Shown one piece after another: positions 18,733 to 28,202 of a DNA stretch of 64,000 bases. The stretch's first letter is position 1. Each line of letters opens with the position of its first letter. Origin of the DNA: Clostridium sp. 'White wine YQ'. GTDB taxonomy: Bacteria; Bacillota; Clostridia; Clostridiales; Clostridiaceae. The notes under the pieces were generated by a model. It did no database searches and was not told the origin of the DNA. It saw only the letters and a program-made list of their open reading frames with translations. The stretch spans positions 124,001 through 188,000 of the forward strand of contig NZ_JAQYUU010000007.1 of assembly GCF_028728205.1 (NCBI RefSeq), in the 5' to 3' direction. The translations under genes were made by a program, and so were the position numbers.

Positions 18733-19403
18733 ATCAAATCCTCCAGTAACTTACATATTATTTCTTGTGGAAAAAATAATAGAAGCACCTCTTTTCCTAA
18801 TTTTTTTTGCCACATATATCTAAAATCTTCTGTAGCTATAAAGTCTATTATTTCTCTTTTATAACTTGTTAATTCCTTTGCTCTTTCCCTTATTTTATTT
18901 ATTACTCTAATAAATTCATCATACTCAGATATATTATCTTTGAATGCTTCTTTAAGCATTAACGCTGCTTTAGGATTCCCGCCTTTTGTATTTAGGGCGA
19001 AGGATATATTTTTGAGCGTTCCTTGCACTGGCATAGCCGCCATTCCATTTCTATAATTTCTACAATCAATATATATTTTACTTAATATATCACAATCATT
19101 TGCTATTCTCTCAGCCACTTCATTATCATCAACTGCAATAACAATTATATGTTTATCTATAATAAACTCCTTGTTATATTCTCCCCTAGTAAGCACTACC
19201 CCTTTATTTTTAAGGCTATTTACTTCATCCGAAAAATCTTTTGATAAAATTTGCACTTTACATCCAGATTCAATAAAGCTTTTTCCTTTAATGAATGATG
19301 CTTTTCCTGCTCCTATTATCCCAACTTTTAGTTTCTCTGTTAATAAGGAAATAAACATTAATTCTGGACATTCATAAATATCTTCTCTATTATTCTGAGA
19401 CAT
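18729..19403 (-). CDS. precorrin-2 dehydrogenase / sirohydrochlorin ferrochelatase-like
   Basis: 224 residues resembling the N-terminal NAD-binding half of CysG/Met8p: Rossmann loop [17 protein letters not shown], the [17 protein letters not shown] segment, and a C-terminal helical region. It oxidises precorrin-2 to sirohydrochlorin and may insert iron, giving siroheme for the sulfite reductase encoded just upstream. Start at 19403 chosen for GAGGAAGA; it lies 46 bp inside hemA. An in-frame ATG at 19358 directly abuts the hemA stop but has no good ribosome site. Confidence 0.85.
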   Translation of the reverse strand: MSQNNREDIYECPELMFISLLTEKLKVGIIGAGKASFIKGKSFIESGCKVQILSKDFSDEVNSLKNKGVVLTRGEYNKEFIIDKHIIVIAVDDNEVAERIANDCDILSKIYIDCRNYRNGMAAMPVQGTLKNISFALNTKGGNPKAALMLKEAFKDNISEYDEFIRVINKIRERAKELTSYKREIIDFIATEDFRYMWQKKLGKEVLLLFFPQEIICKLLEDLI

Positions 19404-20563
19404 TCTTCCTCACATCCTTTAAGCTTCTCCTCTTTTAAAACTTCAATAGCTCTATTTACATAGAAATCAGAAGTGCTTTTAATAAGTTTGCTTGCAAGCT
19501 CCTTATGATTTTTTGTGCTAAATTTATTGTTATAAGTTGTTATTCTATCACTTGCTACCTGATTTCCAGCTTCTTTTAGTTTCTTTATATATGGTGTTAT
19601 CTGTCTTAATGAGTACCACTCACTAAATTCCCCTATATGCTTCTCGATAACATATCTTTTTGACTCCATTCTCTCTTTTCTAAGCTGCTTATTTTCTTCA
19701 TCTATAAGACCAATTTTATCAATGTCATAAAGTTCACTATTTCCTCTTAGCCCTATACTTTCATCAATATCTCTTGGAATAGCTAAATCAAATAACAAGT
19801 ACTCCTTATCCCTATCTAATTCATGTTCCTTTAATACAGTATGAGGTGCAGAAGTACAACTTATTACACATTCCACTTCCGTAAGCTTATAATTTTTTTC
19901 CTGAAAGTTAATAACTTCAACTCTTGAGTCTTCTATATCTAAAACTGAATTTTTATCTCTTACAACTATGTAAAGTTTCTCTATATTATGTGAAAGAATA
20001 TATTTCACAGCTAATGAACCCATATCTCCATAACCAATTACCATAAATCTTTTCACACCTTGATCCATCGCTTTATTAACTGCAATTGATGAATATGATA
20101 CTGGGATTTCATATAACTTTGTTTCATTTTTAAATTCCTTTCCACAAGTAATAGCTTGTTGAAATAATCTTTGAAGTGGTCCATTTATACTTTTTATTTC
20201 TAATGCCATTTCATAAGCATCCCTAATCTGTCCTAATATCTGATCTTCTCCCACTATTTTAGAATGAAATCCACTGGCTAACTCCATAATATGTTTAGTT
20301 ACTTTCTCATCTTTTATATGAAAGATATATTTTTTAAGTTCTCTCTCCCAATTTAGGCTATTAAATAATATATCTATTATCTCTTTTTCTGTATTATCAC
20401 AATTAAAGTATATTTCAGTTCTATTACAAGTACTAATTATTACTACTTCATTTAAAAATTCTCTAAGTTTCAACATTTCTTCTTTTAGTTTCTTACTTCT
20501 TATATTAAATTTTTCTCTTATCTCCTGAGATACATTTTTAGAAATTCCTAATAACTGAATCAT
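19358..20563 (-). CDS. hemA: glutamyl-tRNA reductase
   Basis: 401 residues from the ATG at 20563 (AAGGAG 7 nt upstream; the longer frame to 20614 has none). It reduces Glu-tRNA to glutamate-1-semialdehyde. The active-site Cys is C46 in ISTCNRTEIY; IVGEDQILGQIRDA is the conserved tRNA/substrate segment; an NADPH Rossmann motif appears as MVIGYGDMGSLAVKYI; the C-terminal dimerisation domain is present. First gene of the hem cluster, with its own promoter between it and repeat copy B. Confidence 0.94.
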   Translation of the reverse strand: MIQLLGISKNVSQEIREKFNIRSKKLKEEMLKLREFLNEVVIISTCNRTEIYFNCDNTEKEIIDILFNSLNWERELKKYIFHIKDEKVTKHIMELASGFHSKIVGEDQILGQIRDAYEMALEIKSINGPLQRLFQQAITCGKEFKNETKLYEIPVSYSSIAVNKAMDQGVKRFMVIGYGDMGSLAVKYILSHNIEKLYIVVRDKNSVLDIEDSRVEVINFQEKNYKLTEVECVISCTSAPHTVLKEHELDRDKEYLLFDLAIPRDIDESIGLRGNSELYDIDKIGLIDEENKQLRKERMESKRYVIEKHIGEFSEWYSLRQITPYIKKLKEAGNQVASDRITTYNNKFSTKNHKELASKLIKSTSDFYVNRAIEVLKEEKLKGCEEECLRIIEKIFMNVQN

Positions 20564-20678
20564 CTGATACTCCTTGCCAAATATATATAATGCAAAAATC
20601 ATATTACATCTCATGGTCCAACTCTTAGTTGAAACGTCTAAAAGCTTAACAGTGACATGTAAATTCTTTAATGCATTA

Positions 20679-20708
20679 TATATATTATAGAAATTTAATT
20701 TCTGTCAA
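20679..20708 (-). promoter_or_regulatory. hemA promoter
   Basis: On the minus strand a perfect -35 TTGACA (20703-20708), an 18-bp spacer and -10 TATATA (20679-20684). The leader to the hemA ATG is about 115 nt and contains a small hairpin (CAACT/AGTTG at 20619-20631). No cobalamin riboswitch or T-box hallmark was seen. Confidence 0.65.
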
Positions 20709-20777
20709 ACCTTTTATACTTAATTTTATATCAACTGTATCAAATTTAAAAGTTTATCCTTTTTATTTCCATGAGAA

Positions 20778-20863
20778 ATATAGGGTTTTTGATAGGAAAC
20801 TTAACTTATACTTGTTTGATATCCGGCATGAATAAGATAATAGTTGAACTTAAAACCCTATAT
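20778..20863 (-). repeat. copy B of a palindromic repeat / structured element, upstream of hemA
   Basis: 86 bp bounded by a 12-bp inverted repeat ATATAGGGTTTT / AAAACCCTATAT. Interior blocks match copy A at 6186-6288 when read on this strand (GGTTTTAAGTTCAACTA, CTTATTCATGCC, CAAACAAGTATAAGTTAAG, TTTCCTAT). In place of the 28-nt hairpin of copy A it has only a short GGATATC segment. Copy B lies in sense with hemA; copy A is antisense to hemL, which argues against a simple cis riboswitch. Confidence 0.65.
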
Positions 20864-20887
20864 TATAAATTCTTCGTAAAGAGTAAA

Positions 20888-20908
20888 AAGGCCTGCCAAG
20901 CAAGCCTT
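20888..20908 (-). terminator. terminator of the sulfite reductase gene
   Basis: On the minus strand a 9-bp stem with one wobble pair, AAGGCTTGC / GCAGGCCTT, 3-nt loop, then TTTTA. It lies 9 bp after the sulfite reductase stop. Confidence 0.75.
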
Positions 20909-20916
20909 CCTATTGA

Positions 20917-22467
20917 TTATACTGAATATTTTTCAAATATCCCATTAAGTTCTTCTTCTCTATTTTCTAACCATGCATAGAAATCTAAGTTACCACCATC
21001 TATTTTCTTTGCAATATCTAATAAAAAGTTCGGAACTTCTTTTTCTGGTATATCTCCATAATACTTGCCTAATTTAGTTTTTCCTACACCTAGCGCTCCA
21101 CCTATATGCACCTCAAAAACGTTAAGTGATTCATTATCTACTCTTTTTAATTTTCCTGAAAATCCGATTTCCCCTATCTCATGAACTCCACATGAATTAA
21201 GACATCCAGATATATGAACACTTGGCAGAATATCTTTAGTAATTCCTTCTTTTCTAAAAGTATCTATTATCTCTTTTAAAGTACCTTGTCCGTTTAATGC
21301 TCCTATTTGACAAGTAGGAACTCCAATACAAGCAACTGATTGTTCTATTCTACTTTCACCGCCAACTCCTTGAGTTAATTTAAGGACTTTTTCAGCTTCA
21401 GCTGAATTTAAATTTCTAATAAATACGCCTTCTGTCATAGATAATCTTACTTGAACTTCTTCTATATTTTCTATTTCATCTATAAGTGCTTTTAATGTTT
21501 CTCTTTTTAATTGTCCTCCTATCGGATGGAAGTATACACTATATAGCCCCTTCTGTTTTTGAGGGAAAAGTCTAGGATGTTCTATATTACTTTCTTGTCC
21601 CACTTTATTCCCCTCAATAGCTTCTACATTTAGATCTAAACTTTCTTCTTTTTTAACTTCAGCTAAATGGTGTTTATAACATTTTATAAACTCATCTTCA
21701 CCCATTCTATCTAATATATATCTTATACGAGCTTTTGCAGGATTATTATAATCTCCCTCTGCAATAAATAATCTAGTTATTGCTTCTACATGATATAAAA
21801 CATCCTTTGGATGGGCTAATTCTTCTGCCAAAACAGCAAGCTTAGAATTTCTTCCAATTCCTCCACCAATATATACATTAAAATATTCTCTTCCATCCTT
21901 ATTAACTGCAATAAACCCTTGATCTACAACTGTAGCATGTGATAAATCTTCATTATTATTAGAAAATGAAACTTTCAATTTTCTTGGAAGTTTGTATGAG
22001 TTTATTTTTCTAAGAAAATGCTTATTTACTGCAAGAGCATAGGGAGTTACGTCAAAGCTTTCTCCTATTTCAACTCCTGATAAAGGTGAAATCGCCACAT
22101 TTCTTGGGAAATTTCCACCTGCACCTCTAGTGTAAATGTCATTTTCCAATGCTTCCTTCATAATTTCACAAATTTCATCAATATTTAATCCATGTAATTG
22201 TATTGCTTGTCTAGTAGTAAGATGAATTGTAGGCAACTTATACTTTTCCGAAAAATTATATATTAATTTAAGCTCATCTTTTGAAATCACACCTGATGGA
22301 GTTCTAAGCCTTATCATAAACTCATCACCTTTTCGATGAGCATATACACCCATTCCACCTGAGGCTTTTTTAAATGCAGACTTAGTAATCTCGCCATTTA
22401 GATATTTGTGTCCTACTTTATTAAACTCAACTATTTCCTCTAAAAGAACTTTCTTCAACTCTTCCAT
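20917..22467 (-). CDS. siroheme [4Fe-4S] sulfite reductase (nitrite/sulfite reductase family)
   Basis: 516 residues from the ATG at 22467 (AGAGGTG upstream). Two ferredoxin-like half domains and two siroheme/4Fe-4S domains are visible; the cluster ligands are CIGVPTC (C-x5-C) and CLNSC (C-x3-C) around residues 380-430, the arrangement typical of assimilatory sulfite and nitrite reductases. Conserved RTPSGVI, TTRQAIQLHG and GAGGNFPRNV bind siroheme/substrate. Context (sulfate activation operon upstream, siroheme genes downstream) points to sulfite as substrate, reduced to sulfide with ferredoxin or a similar donor. It has its own promoter and terminator. Confidence 0.88.
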   Translation of the reverse strand: MEELKKVLLEEIVEFNKVGHKYLNGEITKSAFKKASGGMGVYAHRKGDEFMIRLRTPSGVISKDELKLIYNFSEKYKLPTIHLTTRQAIQLHGLNIDEICEIMKEALENDIYTRGAGGNFPRNVAISPLSGVEIGESFDVTPYALAVNKHFLRKINSYKLPRKLKVSFSNNNEDLSHATVVDQGFIAVNKDGREYFNVYIGGGIGRNSKLAVLAEELAHPKDVLYHVEAITRLFIAEGDYNNPAKARIRYILDRMGEDEFIKCYKHHLAEVKKEESLDLNVEAIEGNKVGQESNIEHPRLFPQKQKGLYSVYFHPIGGQLKRETLKALIDEIENIEEVQVRLSMTEGVFIRNLNSAEAEKVLKLTQGVGGESRIEQSVACIGVPTCQIGALNGQGTLKEIIDTFRKEGITKDILPSVHISGCLNSCGVHEIGEIGFSGKLKRVDNESLNVFEVHIGGALGVGKTKLGKYYGDIPEKEVPNFLLDIAKKIDGGNLDFYAWLENREEELNGIFEKYSV

Positions 22468-22497
22468 ATATATCACCTCTATCTAATTTCCTTTTCA

Positions 22498-22525
22498 ATT
22501 ATAAAGTATACTTCTCTTAAAACAA
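22498..22525 (-). promoter_or_regulatory. sulfite reductase promoter
   Basis: Minus strand: -35 TTGTTT (22520-22525), 16-bp spacer, -10 TATAAT (22498-22503), about 30 bp before the start codon. Confidence 0.6.
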
Positions 22526-22584
22526 TAAGTAAAATTAATATTATAAATGATAATAATTAATAATCTTAATTATTTACACGCTAA

Positions 22585-22613
22585 AAGTTATGCGCCTATA
22601 TGGCGCATAACTT
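22585..22613 (-). terminator. terminator of the cys operon
   Basis: Perfect 12-bp stem AAGTTATGCGCC / GGCGCATAACTT, 5-nt loop, then TTTAG on the minus strand; it begins directly after the cysN stop codon. Confidence 0.85.
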
Positions 22614-24446
22614 CTATAGCTTTAAGACTTCCAATATAGCTTGAGCCTTTTTATCTGAGTTAAATTCTGCATCATCTATATATAATGAAAGTGTTGGATA
22701 ATCAGATTTCTCATATAAATATTCTTTTACACTTTCACCTTTAAATGCATTTGGATTTCTCTTTTCACATATTTCAGAGGATGCTTCAACAAATATTTCA
22801 GTATAGCTTTCTTTTCCTATTATATCCTTTGCATATTCCCTATCTTCTTTAAATCTGCTTACTGCAGAAACTATAGTTATAGTTCCGCTATCCGCAAAAA
22901 GATTGGCAACTTCAGCAATTCTCCTCGTTTGTTCATATGCATCTTGTCTTTCAAAGGATAAGTCTGAGCTTAAACCAAATCTTATATTTGATGAATCCAG
23001 ATAATAAACCTTTTTGCCTAAATCAAACAACTTCTTTTCAAGTTTTACAGCTATTTCATTCTTACCACAACCAGGTAGTCCAGATAACCATATTACTTTT
23101 CCTTTTTGATTAAGTTTTTCTTCTCTTTCTTTTCTAGTAACAAGTCTCTTTCTAATTGCAAGATTATTAGTCTTAAGTTCTTTTATTTCCCTTCTTAAAG
23201 AATCTTCAACTCCTGATATAATTCCACCACCGCTTATATCAAAGCCATCTATAATTACAAATCTTCCTGTAGCTTGCAACTTAGAAAACTCATCAAAACT
23301 TATTGCATGCTTTGTTTTTAATGTAACTTCAGCTACATCATTCTTATTTATTATAGACAAATCTTTTTTACTCTCTAATGTTGCAGCATCTATCACCTTA
23401 TTTATAGAAAGTACTTCAAACTCTACTTCCTCAGTAGCTAACTTAAGCTTATATTTTTTATTTGCGTACAAAGGTTGTTTTCCAAGCCAAAATATATTAG
23501 CATTAAATACATTTGATACTATTACAGGCTCATCCTTATGACAGATTATTTCTCCTCTTTTATTAAAGAACTCATCTTCAACTGTTATACCTACAGACAT
23601 CCCTGCTGTAACTACATCTGTTTTATCTTTTTCTTGCCAGAATTCTATAGTTTTAACTTTAGTTGTTTTTCCGCTAGGATATATTGTTATTTCGTCACCA
23701 GCTTTTAGTGTTCCAGCCTCAATTCTTCCTGCTATTATTCTTCTAGAGTCAAACTTATATACATCTTGAATAGGGAACCTAAGTGGCTTGGACTCAATAC
23801 CTTTTTCCTTTTCGATTATATCCATTTCTTCAAGGATAGCATTACCTTTGTACCAAGATAACTTTTTAGATCTTGTAACTATATTTTCTCCATGAAAAGC
23901 TGAAATAGGAATATATTTCTCTGGATAAATATTAAGGTTATTTAAGAATTCATTGAACTGTACTTGAATCTCATTAAATCTTTCCTCAGAATAATCCACT
24001 AAGTCCATTTTATTTACGGCAACATATACCTTTTTAATTCCTAATAGTGAAAGTATATATCCATGTCTTTTAGATTGTTCTTGTATCCCTTCCTTAGCAT
24101 CTACCACTAAAATTGCTGCCTCAGCACTAGCTGCTCCTGATATCATATTCTTTAAAAATTCCTTATGTCCAGGTGCATCAATAATTACATAATCCCTTTT
24201 CTTTGTAAAAAATTGAATCATTGTAATATCTATTGTGATACCTTGCTTTTGTTCTTCCTCAAAAGCATCCAAAAGATATGCATATTCAAAAGACTTTCCT
24301 TTCTCTGCTGATATCCTTTTTACTTTTTCAATAGCCCCAGATGGAAGAGAATCTGTATCATAAAGTAATCTTCCAATAAGAGTTGATTTACCATGATCTA
24401 CGTGTCCAACAACAACTATATTTAAATTATCCCTTGTATTACTCAC
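22614..24446 (-). CDS. cysN: sulfate adenylyltransferase subunit 1 with degenerate APS-kinase domain
   Basis: 610 residues, GTG start with GGAGG. Residues 1-about 440 are the CysN GTPase: [10 protein letters not shown]-loop, DAPGHKEF (G3) and NKMDLVD (G4), followed by two beta-barrel domains. It drives ATP sulfurylase with CysD. Residues about 448-610 align to APS kinase (CysC), but the P-loop reads GLPGCGKNE instead of GLSGSGKST and the DGDN substrate motif reads DSSN. The kinase half is thus probably inactive, while a canonical CysC is encoded at the head of the same operon. It lies 15 bp behind cysD. Confidence 0.92.
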   Translation of the reverse strand: MSNTRDNLNIVVVGHVDHGKSTLIGRLLYDTDSLPSGAIEKVKRISAEKGKSFEYAYLLDAFEEEQKQGITIDITMIQFFTKKRDYVIIDAPGHKEFLKNMISGAASAEAAILVVDAKEGIQEQSKRHGYILSLLGIKKVYVAVNKMDLVDYSEERFNEIQVQFNEFLNNLNIYPEKYIPISAFHGENIVTRSKKLSWYKGNAILEEMDIIEKEKGIESKPLRFPIQDVYKFDSRRIIAGRIEAGTLKAGDEITIYPSGKTTKVKTIEFWQEKDKTDVVTAGMSVGITVEDEFFNKRGEIICHKDEPVIVSNVFNANIFWLGKQPLYANKKYKLKLATEEVEFEVLSINKVIDAATLESKKDLSIINKNDVAEVTLKTKHAISFDEFSKLQATGRFVIIDGFDISGGGIISGVEDSLRREIKELKTNNLAIRKRLVTRKEREEKLNQKGKVIWLSGLPGCGKNEIAVKLEKKLFDLGKKVYYLDSSNIRFGLSSDLSFERQDAYEQTRRIAEVANLFADSGTITIVSAVSRFKEDREYAKDIIGKESYTEIFVEASSEICEKRNPNAFKGESVKEYLYEKSDYPTLSLYIDDAEFNSDKKAQAILEVLKL

Positions 24447-24461
24447 TTTACTTCCTCCATC

Positions 24462-25262
24462 CTACATATATCCAGATTTTCTTAGTTTTTGTAATGCATG
24501 AGCATCTTCTTGATCCTGTGCTCTACCTGATCTTTCTGTTTCTTTAGTATTCTTAAGCTCTTCTATAATCTCATCAATAGTTGTTGCATTAGATTCTATA
24601 GGCTTTGTACATGGCGCACATCCCAAGCTTCTATACCTCTTACCATCTTTTGCAAAATACAAATCAATTAGTGGAATATTTTCTCTTTTTATATACTCCC
24701 ACACATCAATTTCAGTCCAGTTTAATATTGGATGAACTCTTATATGATTTCCCTTCTTGAAATCTGTTTTAAATTGATCCCATAGTTCTGGAGCCTGGTC
24801 TGTATAATCCCATTCTGATTCTGCATTTCTTTCACTAAATATTCTTTCCTTAGATCTTGAACCTTCCTCATCTCTTCTAACCCCTACTATAAGACCATCA
24901 AATTCTTCTCTTTTTGTAATTTCATTAAGTGCATCTGTTTTTAGAGCTTTACAACAAACTAATCTACCTTGTTCTGGTCCCATGCCTTCCTCTATCGCCT
25001 TATGGTTTGTATTAACTATTAAGTTTAGATTATAATCCTTAGCCACCTTGTCTCTAAACTCAATCATTTCTGGAATTTTATATTTTGTATCAACATGTAT
25101 TAATGGAAATGGACAGTTTCCGAAAAATGCTTTTTGCGCTAACCATAACATTACTGTAGAATCTTTTCCTATAGACCAAAGCATTCCTAATTTTCCCAGG
25201 TGCTTGTAGGCCTCTCTTAATATATAAATACTTTCTGCCTCTAATCTGTCTAAATGATCCAT
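24462..25262 (-). CDS. cysD: sulfate adenylyltransferase subunit 2
   Basis: 266 residues, PAPS-reductase-fold ATP sulfurylase small subunit. The PP-loop [12 protein letters not shown] binds ATP; downstream signatures are [43 protein letters not shown] and the C-terminal [13 protein letters not shown]. It makes APS with CysN. AGAGGGGG precedes the ATG. Its position directly before cysN and after the transporter genes supports a single sulfate operon. Confidence 0.95.
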   Translation of the reverse strand: MDHLDRLEAESIYILREAYKHLGKLGMLWSIGKDSTVMLWLAQKAFFGNCPFPLIHVDTKYKIPEMIEFRDKVAKDYNLNLIVNTNHKAIEEGMGPEQGRLVCCKALKTDALNEITKREEFDGLIVGVRRDEEGSRSKERIFSERNAESEWDYTDQAPELWDQFKTDFKKGNHIRVHPILNWTEIDVWEYIKRENIPLIDLYFAKDGKRYRSLGCAPCTKPIESNATTIDEIIEELKNTKETERSGRAQDQEDAHALQKLRKSGYM

Positions 25263-25277
25263 TTTATTGCCCCCTCT

Positions 25278-26072
25278 TTATTTGCTTTCTAAACCACATC
25301 TATATCTTATGTTTTCTTCTAGTTTACCGAAGATAAACTTATCAAAGGTAAGTCCAAGTACAATGATTACCACCATAACGGCCATAACTTGACTTATATC
25401 GGCTAAATCTCTTCCAACCATAAGCACTTGTCCTAACCCTTTTGTCGCTGACAGCATTTCACCTGCCATTAACCCCCTCCATGCGAAGGACCATCCTTGT
25501 TTCATTCCTGCTACTATTGATGGAAGAGCAGATGGAATAACAACATTCCAATATAATTTAAAGCCCTTAGCCCCCATGGTGCTTGCAGCCTTAACATAGA
25601 TAGGATTAACATTTTTAATACCAGCTTCTGTTGCCATTGCAATTGCAAATATTGATCCAACTGCTATAACAAATATAATAGATTTTTCATTTAAACCAAA
25701 CCAAAGTATAGCAAATGGTAACCAGCAAATACTTGGTAAGGTTTGAAGTCCCAATATCAATGCACTAAAGTTCTCATCTAAATATTTATACCTTACTATC
25801 AGCAGTCCAAGTGCAAGTCCAATAATTAGTGAAACTAAATATCCCTCTATTAACCTTTTCAAGCTAACTACAACGGCAATTCCTAATGTGTTATCCTTAA
25901 TCAAACTCCAAATTGACTTTATTACATCTATTGGAGATGGGAAGGTGTATGGTTTCCATATGTGTAGTGTATCTACCCCTACTTTATAAACCAGCTCCCA
26001 AATCATTATCAAGCCTATATAAAACAGAACTTTCTTTAATACTCCAATCACTATCGTACTCTGCTTTTGCAA
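25278..26072 (-). CDS. ABC transporter permease, SsuC/TauC-like
   Basis: About 264 residues from a TTG at 26072, 9 nt after AGGAGGT; an upstream GTG at 26099 in the same frame is an alternative. Six hydrophobic segments and the ABC-permease EAA-type loop (AASTMGAKGFKLYWNVVIPSALPSIVAG) are clear. Family members import sulfonates, taurine or related anions. Either start leaves an unusually long overlap (about 90-115 bp) with the ATPase gene. In this operon, which otherwise handles sulfate activation and contains no CysTWA, it may import sulfate or a sulfonate; the substrate is not decided by sequence. Confidence 0.82.
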   Translation of the reverse strand: MQKQSTIVIGVLKKVLFYIGLIMIWELVYKVGVDTLHIWKPYTFPSPIDVIKSIWSLIKDNTLGIAVVVSLKRLIEGYLVSLIIGLALGLLIVRYKYLDENFSALILGLQTLPSICWLPFAILWFGLNEKSIIFVIAVGSIFAIAMATEAGIKNVNPIYVKAASTMGAKGFKLYWNVVIPSALPSIVAGMKQGWSFAWRGLMAGEMLSATKGLGQVLMVGRDLADISQVMAVMVVIIVLGLTFDKFIFGKLEENIRYRCGLESK

Positions 26073-26823
26073 CCTTCTCCACCTCCTCTTTAAGAACACT
26101 CATTATCTCTGATGTTATTTTTGCAACATCTACATTTCCTTCTTCTCTAGGTCTACCTAATTGTATTTTAAACTCCTTTTTAACTTTGCCTGGATTTGCT
26201 CCCATAACTATAACTCTATCTCCTAAAAGAACAGCTTCTTCCACATTATGAGTAACAAAAATTATTGTTTTTTTAGTTTCCCACCAAATTTTTTGAAGTT
26301 GAAGTCTAAGAATACTTTTAGTCTGACTATCTAAAGCTGAAAATGGTTCATCCATTAAAAGCACTTCAGAATCAAGTGTAAGAGCCCTAGCTAAAGCTAC
26401 TCTCTGTCTCATTCCTCCTGATAACTGATGTATATATGAATCTTGAAATTTACTCAAATGAACCATTTTTATATATTTTAGAGCTTTTTCTCTTCTTTCT
26501 TCCTTAGGAACCCCAGCTATTTTCATACCAAATTCCACATTATCTCTAACCTTAAGCCATGGAAATAGTGCAGATTCTTGGAACATTACTGCTCTATCTA
26601 CTCCAACACCTTTAATTTCTTGGTCATTTAAAATAACCTTCCCATCCGTAGGTTTCTCAAGTCCCGCAATAATATTAAGCAGAGTTGATTTTCCACAACC
26701 TGATGGTCCTAAAAGACATATGAATTCTCCTTTTTTAAAAGAAAGATTAATATCTTGCAAGGTATGAGTTTCACTACTCTTAGAAATAAATTTTTTGCTT
26801 ACTGCTTCAATTTTTAAACTCAC
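25984..26823 (-). CDS. ABC transporter ATP-binding protein, SsuB/TauB-like
   Basis: 279 residues, GTG start. Walker A GPSGCGKST, Q-loop MFQESALFPWL, signature LSGGMRQR, Walker B VLLMDEPFSALD and the switch His in VTHNVEEAV are all intact, so it should be an active ATPase. Close to the nitrate/sulfonate/taurine importer group. Its C-terminus overlaps the permease gene on a different frame. The partner binding protein lies 22 bp upstream. Confidence 0.88.
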   Translation of the reverse strand: MSLKIEAVSKKFISKSSETHTLQDINLSFKKGEFICLLGPSGCGKSTLLNIIAGLEKPTDGKVILNDQEIKGVGVDRAVMFQESALFPWLKVRDNVEFGMKIAGVPKEERREKALKYIKMVHLSKFQDSYIHQLSGGMRQRVALARALTLDSEVLLMDEPFSALDSQTKSILRLQLQKIWWETKKTIIFVTHNVEEAVLLGDRVIVMGANPGKVKKEFKIQLGRPREEGNVDVAKITSEIMSVLKEEVEKVAKAEYDSDWSIKESSVLYRLDNDLGAGL

Positions 26824-26845
26824 CTTTTCACCCCATTCTCCCCAC

Positions 26846-27874
26846 TTATTTAATTTCTTCTTTTCCTTTTTCTTCTAATACTTTATTTAGTATTGTTAAA
26901 TCAAACAATCCAGTATCTGCTGGTTTTTCTTTTATAAAGCCTGCATTTAGTGATAAATCTATCATCTCTTTTGTAGCCTCAGTTTCTGGACTATTTGTTA
27001 CTGTAATTCTCTTAAATGAAGTATCAAGAATATCCTTGGATATTGGTTTTTTAGTTAAAGCTTCAATTTCTTTATTTGCGATGTTTCCAGCTTCACTTTG
27101 ATTTGCATTTATATAATCTGTAAGTTCAACGTGAGTTTTAAGGAACTTTTCAACTACGTCTGGATGATCTTGAAGAAATTCTTTTCTTGCAATCACAACT
27201 GCTGTTGGATATTTTCCCTCTCTCCAGATCTGATTATAATCTAATACTAAATTTGCTCCTGATTCCTTCTCTAACCTAGCTCCCCAAGGTTCTGGAACTA
27301 AAGCTGCATCTATTTCACCTTTCTCGATTAATGTCTTAATATCAGGATTCTCGGCTTGTACTATTTCTACTGTTCCACCTTTAGTTTTATCTTTTAATCC
27401 AGCTTCTTGCATAAGATATCTTAAGCTTAAATCTTGAGTATTACCAAATTGAGGTATAGCTACTTTCTTACCATCCAAATCCTTAACTGATTTTATTGAT
27501 GTTCCTTTTCTTGAAACAAGAACAGCTCCCGCATCAGTGGAACCTGCTATAATAACAACATCCCCTTTTGATTTAGTAAATCCATTAATAGCTGGTCCCG
27601 GTCCTATATAGCCTAAGTCTAATTCTCCTGCAAGGAATGCTTCAATCTCTGATGAACCAGCATTAAATTGCTTCCAATCAATGCTTATCCCATCTCCTAA
27701 TGCTTTTTGATAATCACCTCTGTTTTTCCCTACTAAAGCTTGCGAATGTGTTAAATTTGGGAAAAAACCAACTCTTACTGTTTTAAGCTCCTCATTCTTT
27801 TTGGAGCTGCAGCCTGCTAAAACTCCTATTGTTAATATTGCGCTTAAAACAAGTCCTAAACCCCTTTTCTTCAT
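26846..27874 (-). CDS. ABC substrate-binding lipoprotein, SsuA/TauA-like
   Basis: 342 residues with a lipoprotein signal peptide ending LAGC (Cys about 22). The body is the NMT1/SsuA-like periplasmic-binding fold: VRVGFFPNLTHSQALVG, FLAGELDLGYIGPGPAINGF and AALVPEPWGARL. Related proteins bind aliphatic sulfonates, taurine or nitrate. Context favours a sulfur anion. Start preceded by AGGGGGAT; 13 bp separate it from aprB. Confidence 0.86.
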   Translation of the reverse strand: MKKRGLGLVLSAILTIGVLAGCSSKKNEELKTVRVGFFPNLTHSQALVGKNRGDYQKALGDGISIDWKQFNAGSSEIEAFLAGELDLGYIGPGPAINGFTKSKGDVVIIAGSTDAGAVLVSRKGTSIKSVKDLDGKKVAIPQFGNTQDLSLRYLMQEAGLKDKTKGGTVEIVQAENPDIKTLIEKGEIDAALVPEPWGARLEKESGANLVLDYNQIWREGKYPTAVVIARKEFLQDHPDVVEKFLKTHVELTDYINANQSEAGNIANKEIEALTKKPISKDILDTSFKRITVTNSPETEATKEMIDLSLNAGFIKEKPADTGLFDLTILNKVLEEKGKEEIK

Positions 27875-27887
27875 TTTTATATCCCCC

Positions 27888-28202
27888 TTAATATTTATTT
27901 GACTCTTTTCTATTGGTTGTTATTACGGTTTCTTTACCTTCCTTATCGATAATATGCCAATTCAAATCTTCTTTTTTTTGCTTAACAAATAGATAAGCAC
28001 CTTTTCCCCCAATATCTTCGCCTAGAAAATAATGAATTGCATTTACTGGGCATTCTTTAAGACAGGCAGTACAACCCCAACAATCTTTTTCATACTTTAT
28101 ATAAGATTTACCTTCTTCATTTTTATAAATAAGATTTCCAGGACAAACTTCTAAGCACTTTCCACAAGCAATGCACTTATCTTTATCAATTTTAATGCTC
28201 AT
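27888..28202 (-). CDS. aprB: AprB-like ferredoxin subunit of APS reductase
   Basis: 104 residues from the ATG at 28202 (AAAGGATG upstream). Two [4Fe-4S] motifs, CIACGKCLEVCP and CWGCTACLKECP, match the beta subunit of dissimilatory-type adenylylsulfate reductase, though the C-terminal tail is short. It passes electrons to the FAD subunit encoded just upstream, with which it overlaps by 11 bp. A plain ferredoxin is less likely given this pairing. Confidence 0.8.
   Translation of the reverse strand: MSIKIDKDKCIACGKCLEVCPGNLIYKNEEGKSYIKYEKDCWGCTACLKECPVNAIHYFLGEDIGGKGAYLFVKQKKEDLNWHIIDKEGKETVITTNRKESNKY

Noticed and set aside
19358..19403. Shorter sirC start at 19358 directly after the hemA stop
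   Set aside because: Attractive by gene spacing but it has no ribosome site, whereas the ATG at 19403 has GAGGAAGA.
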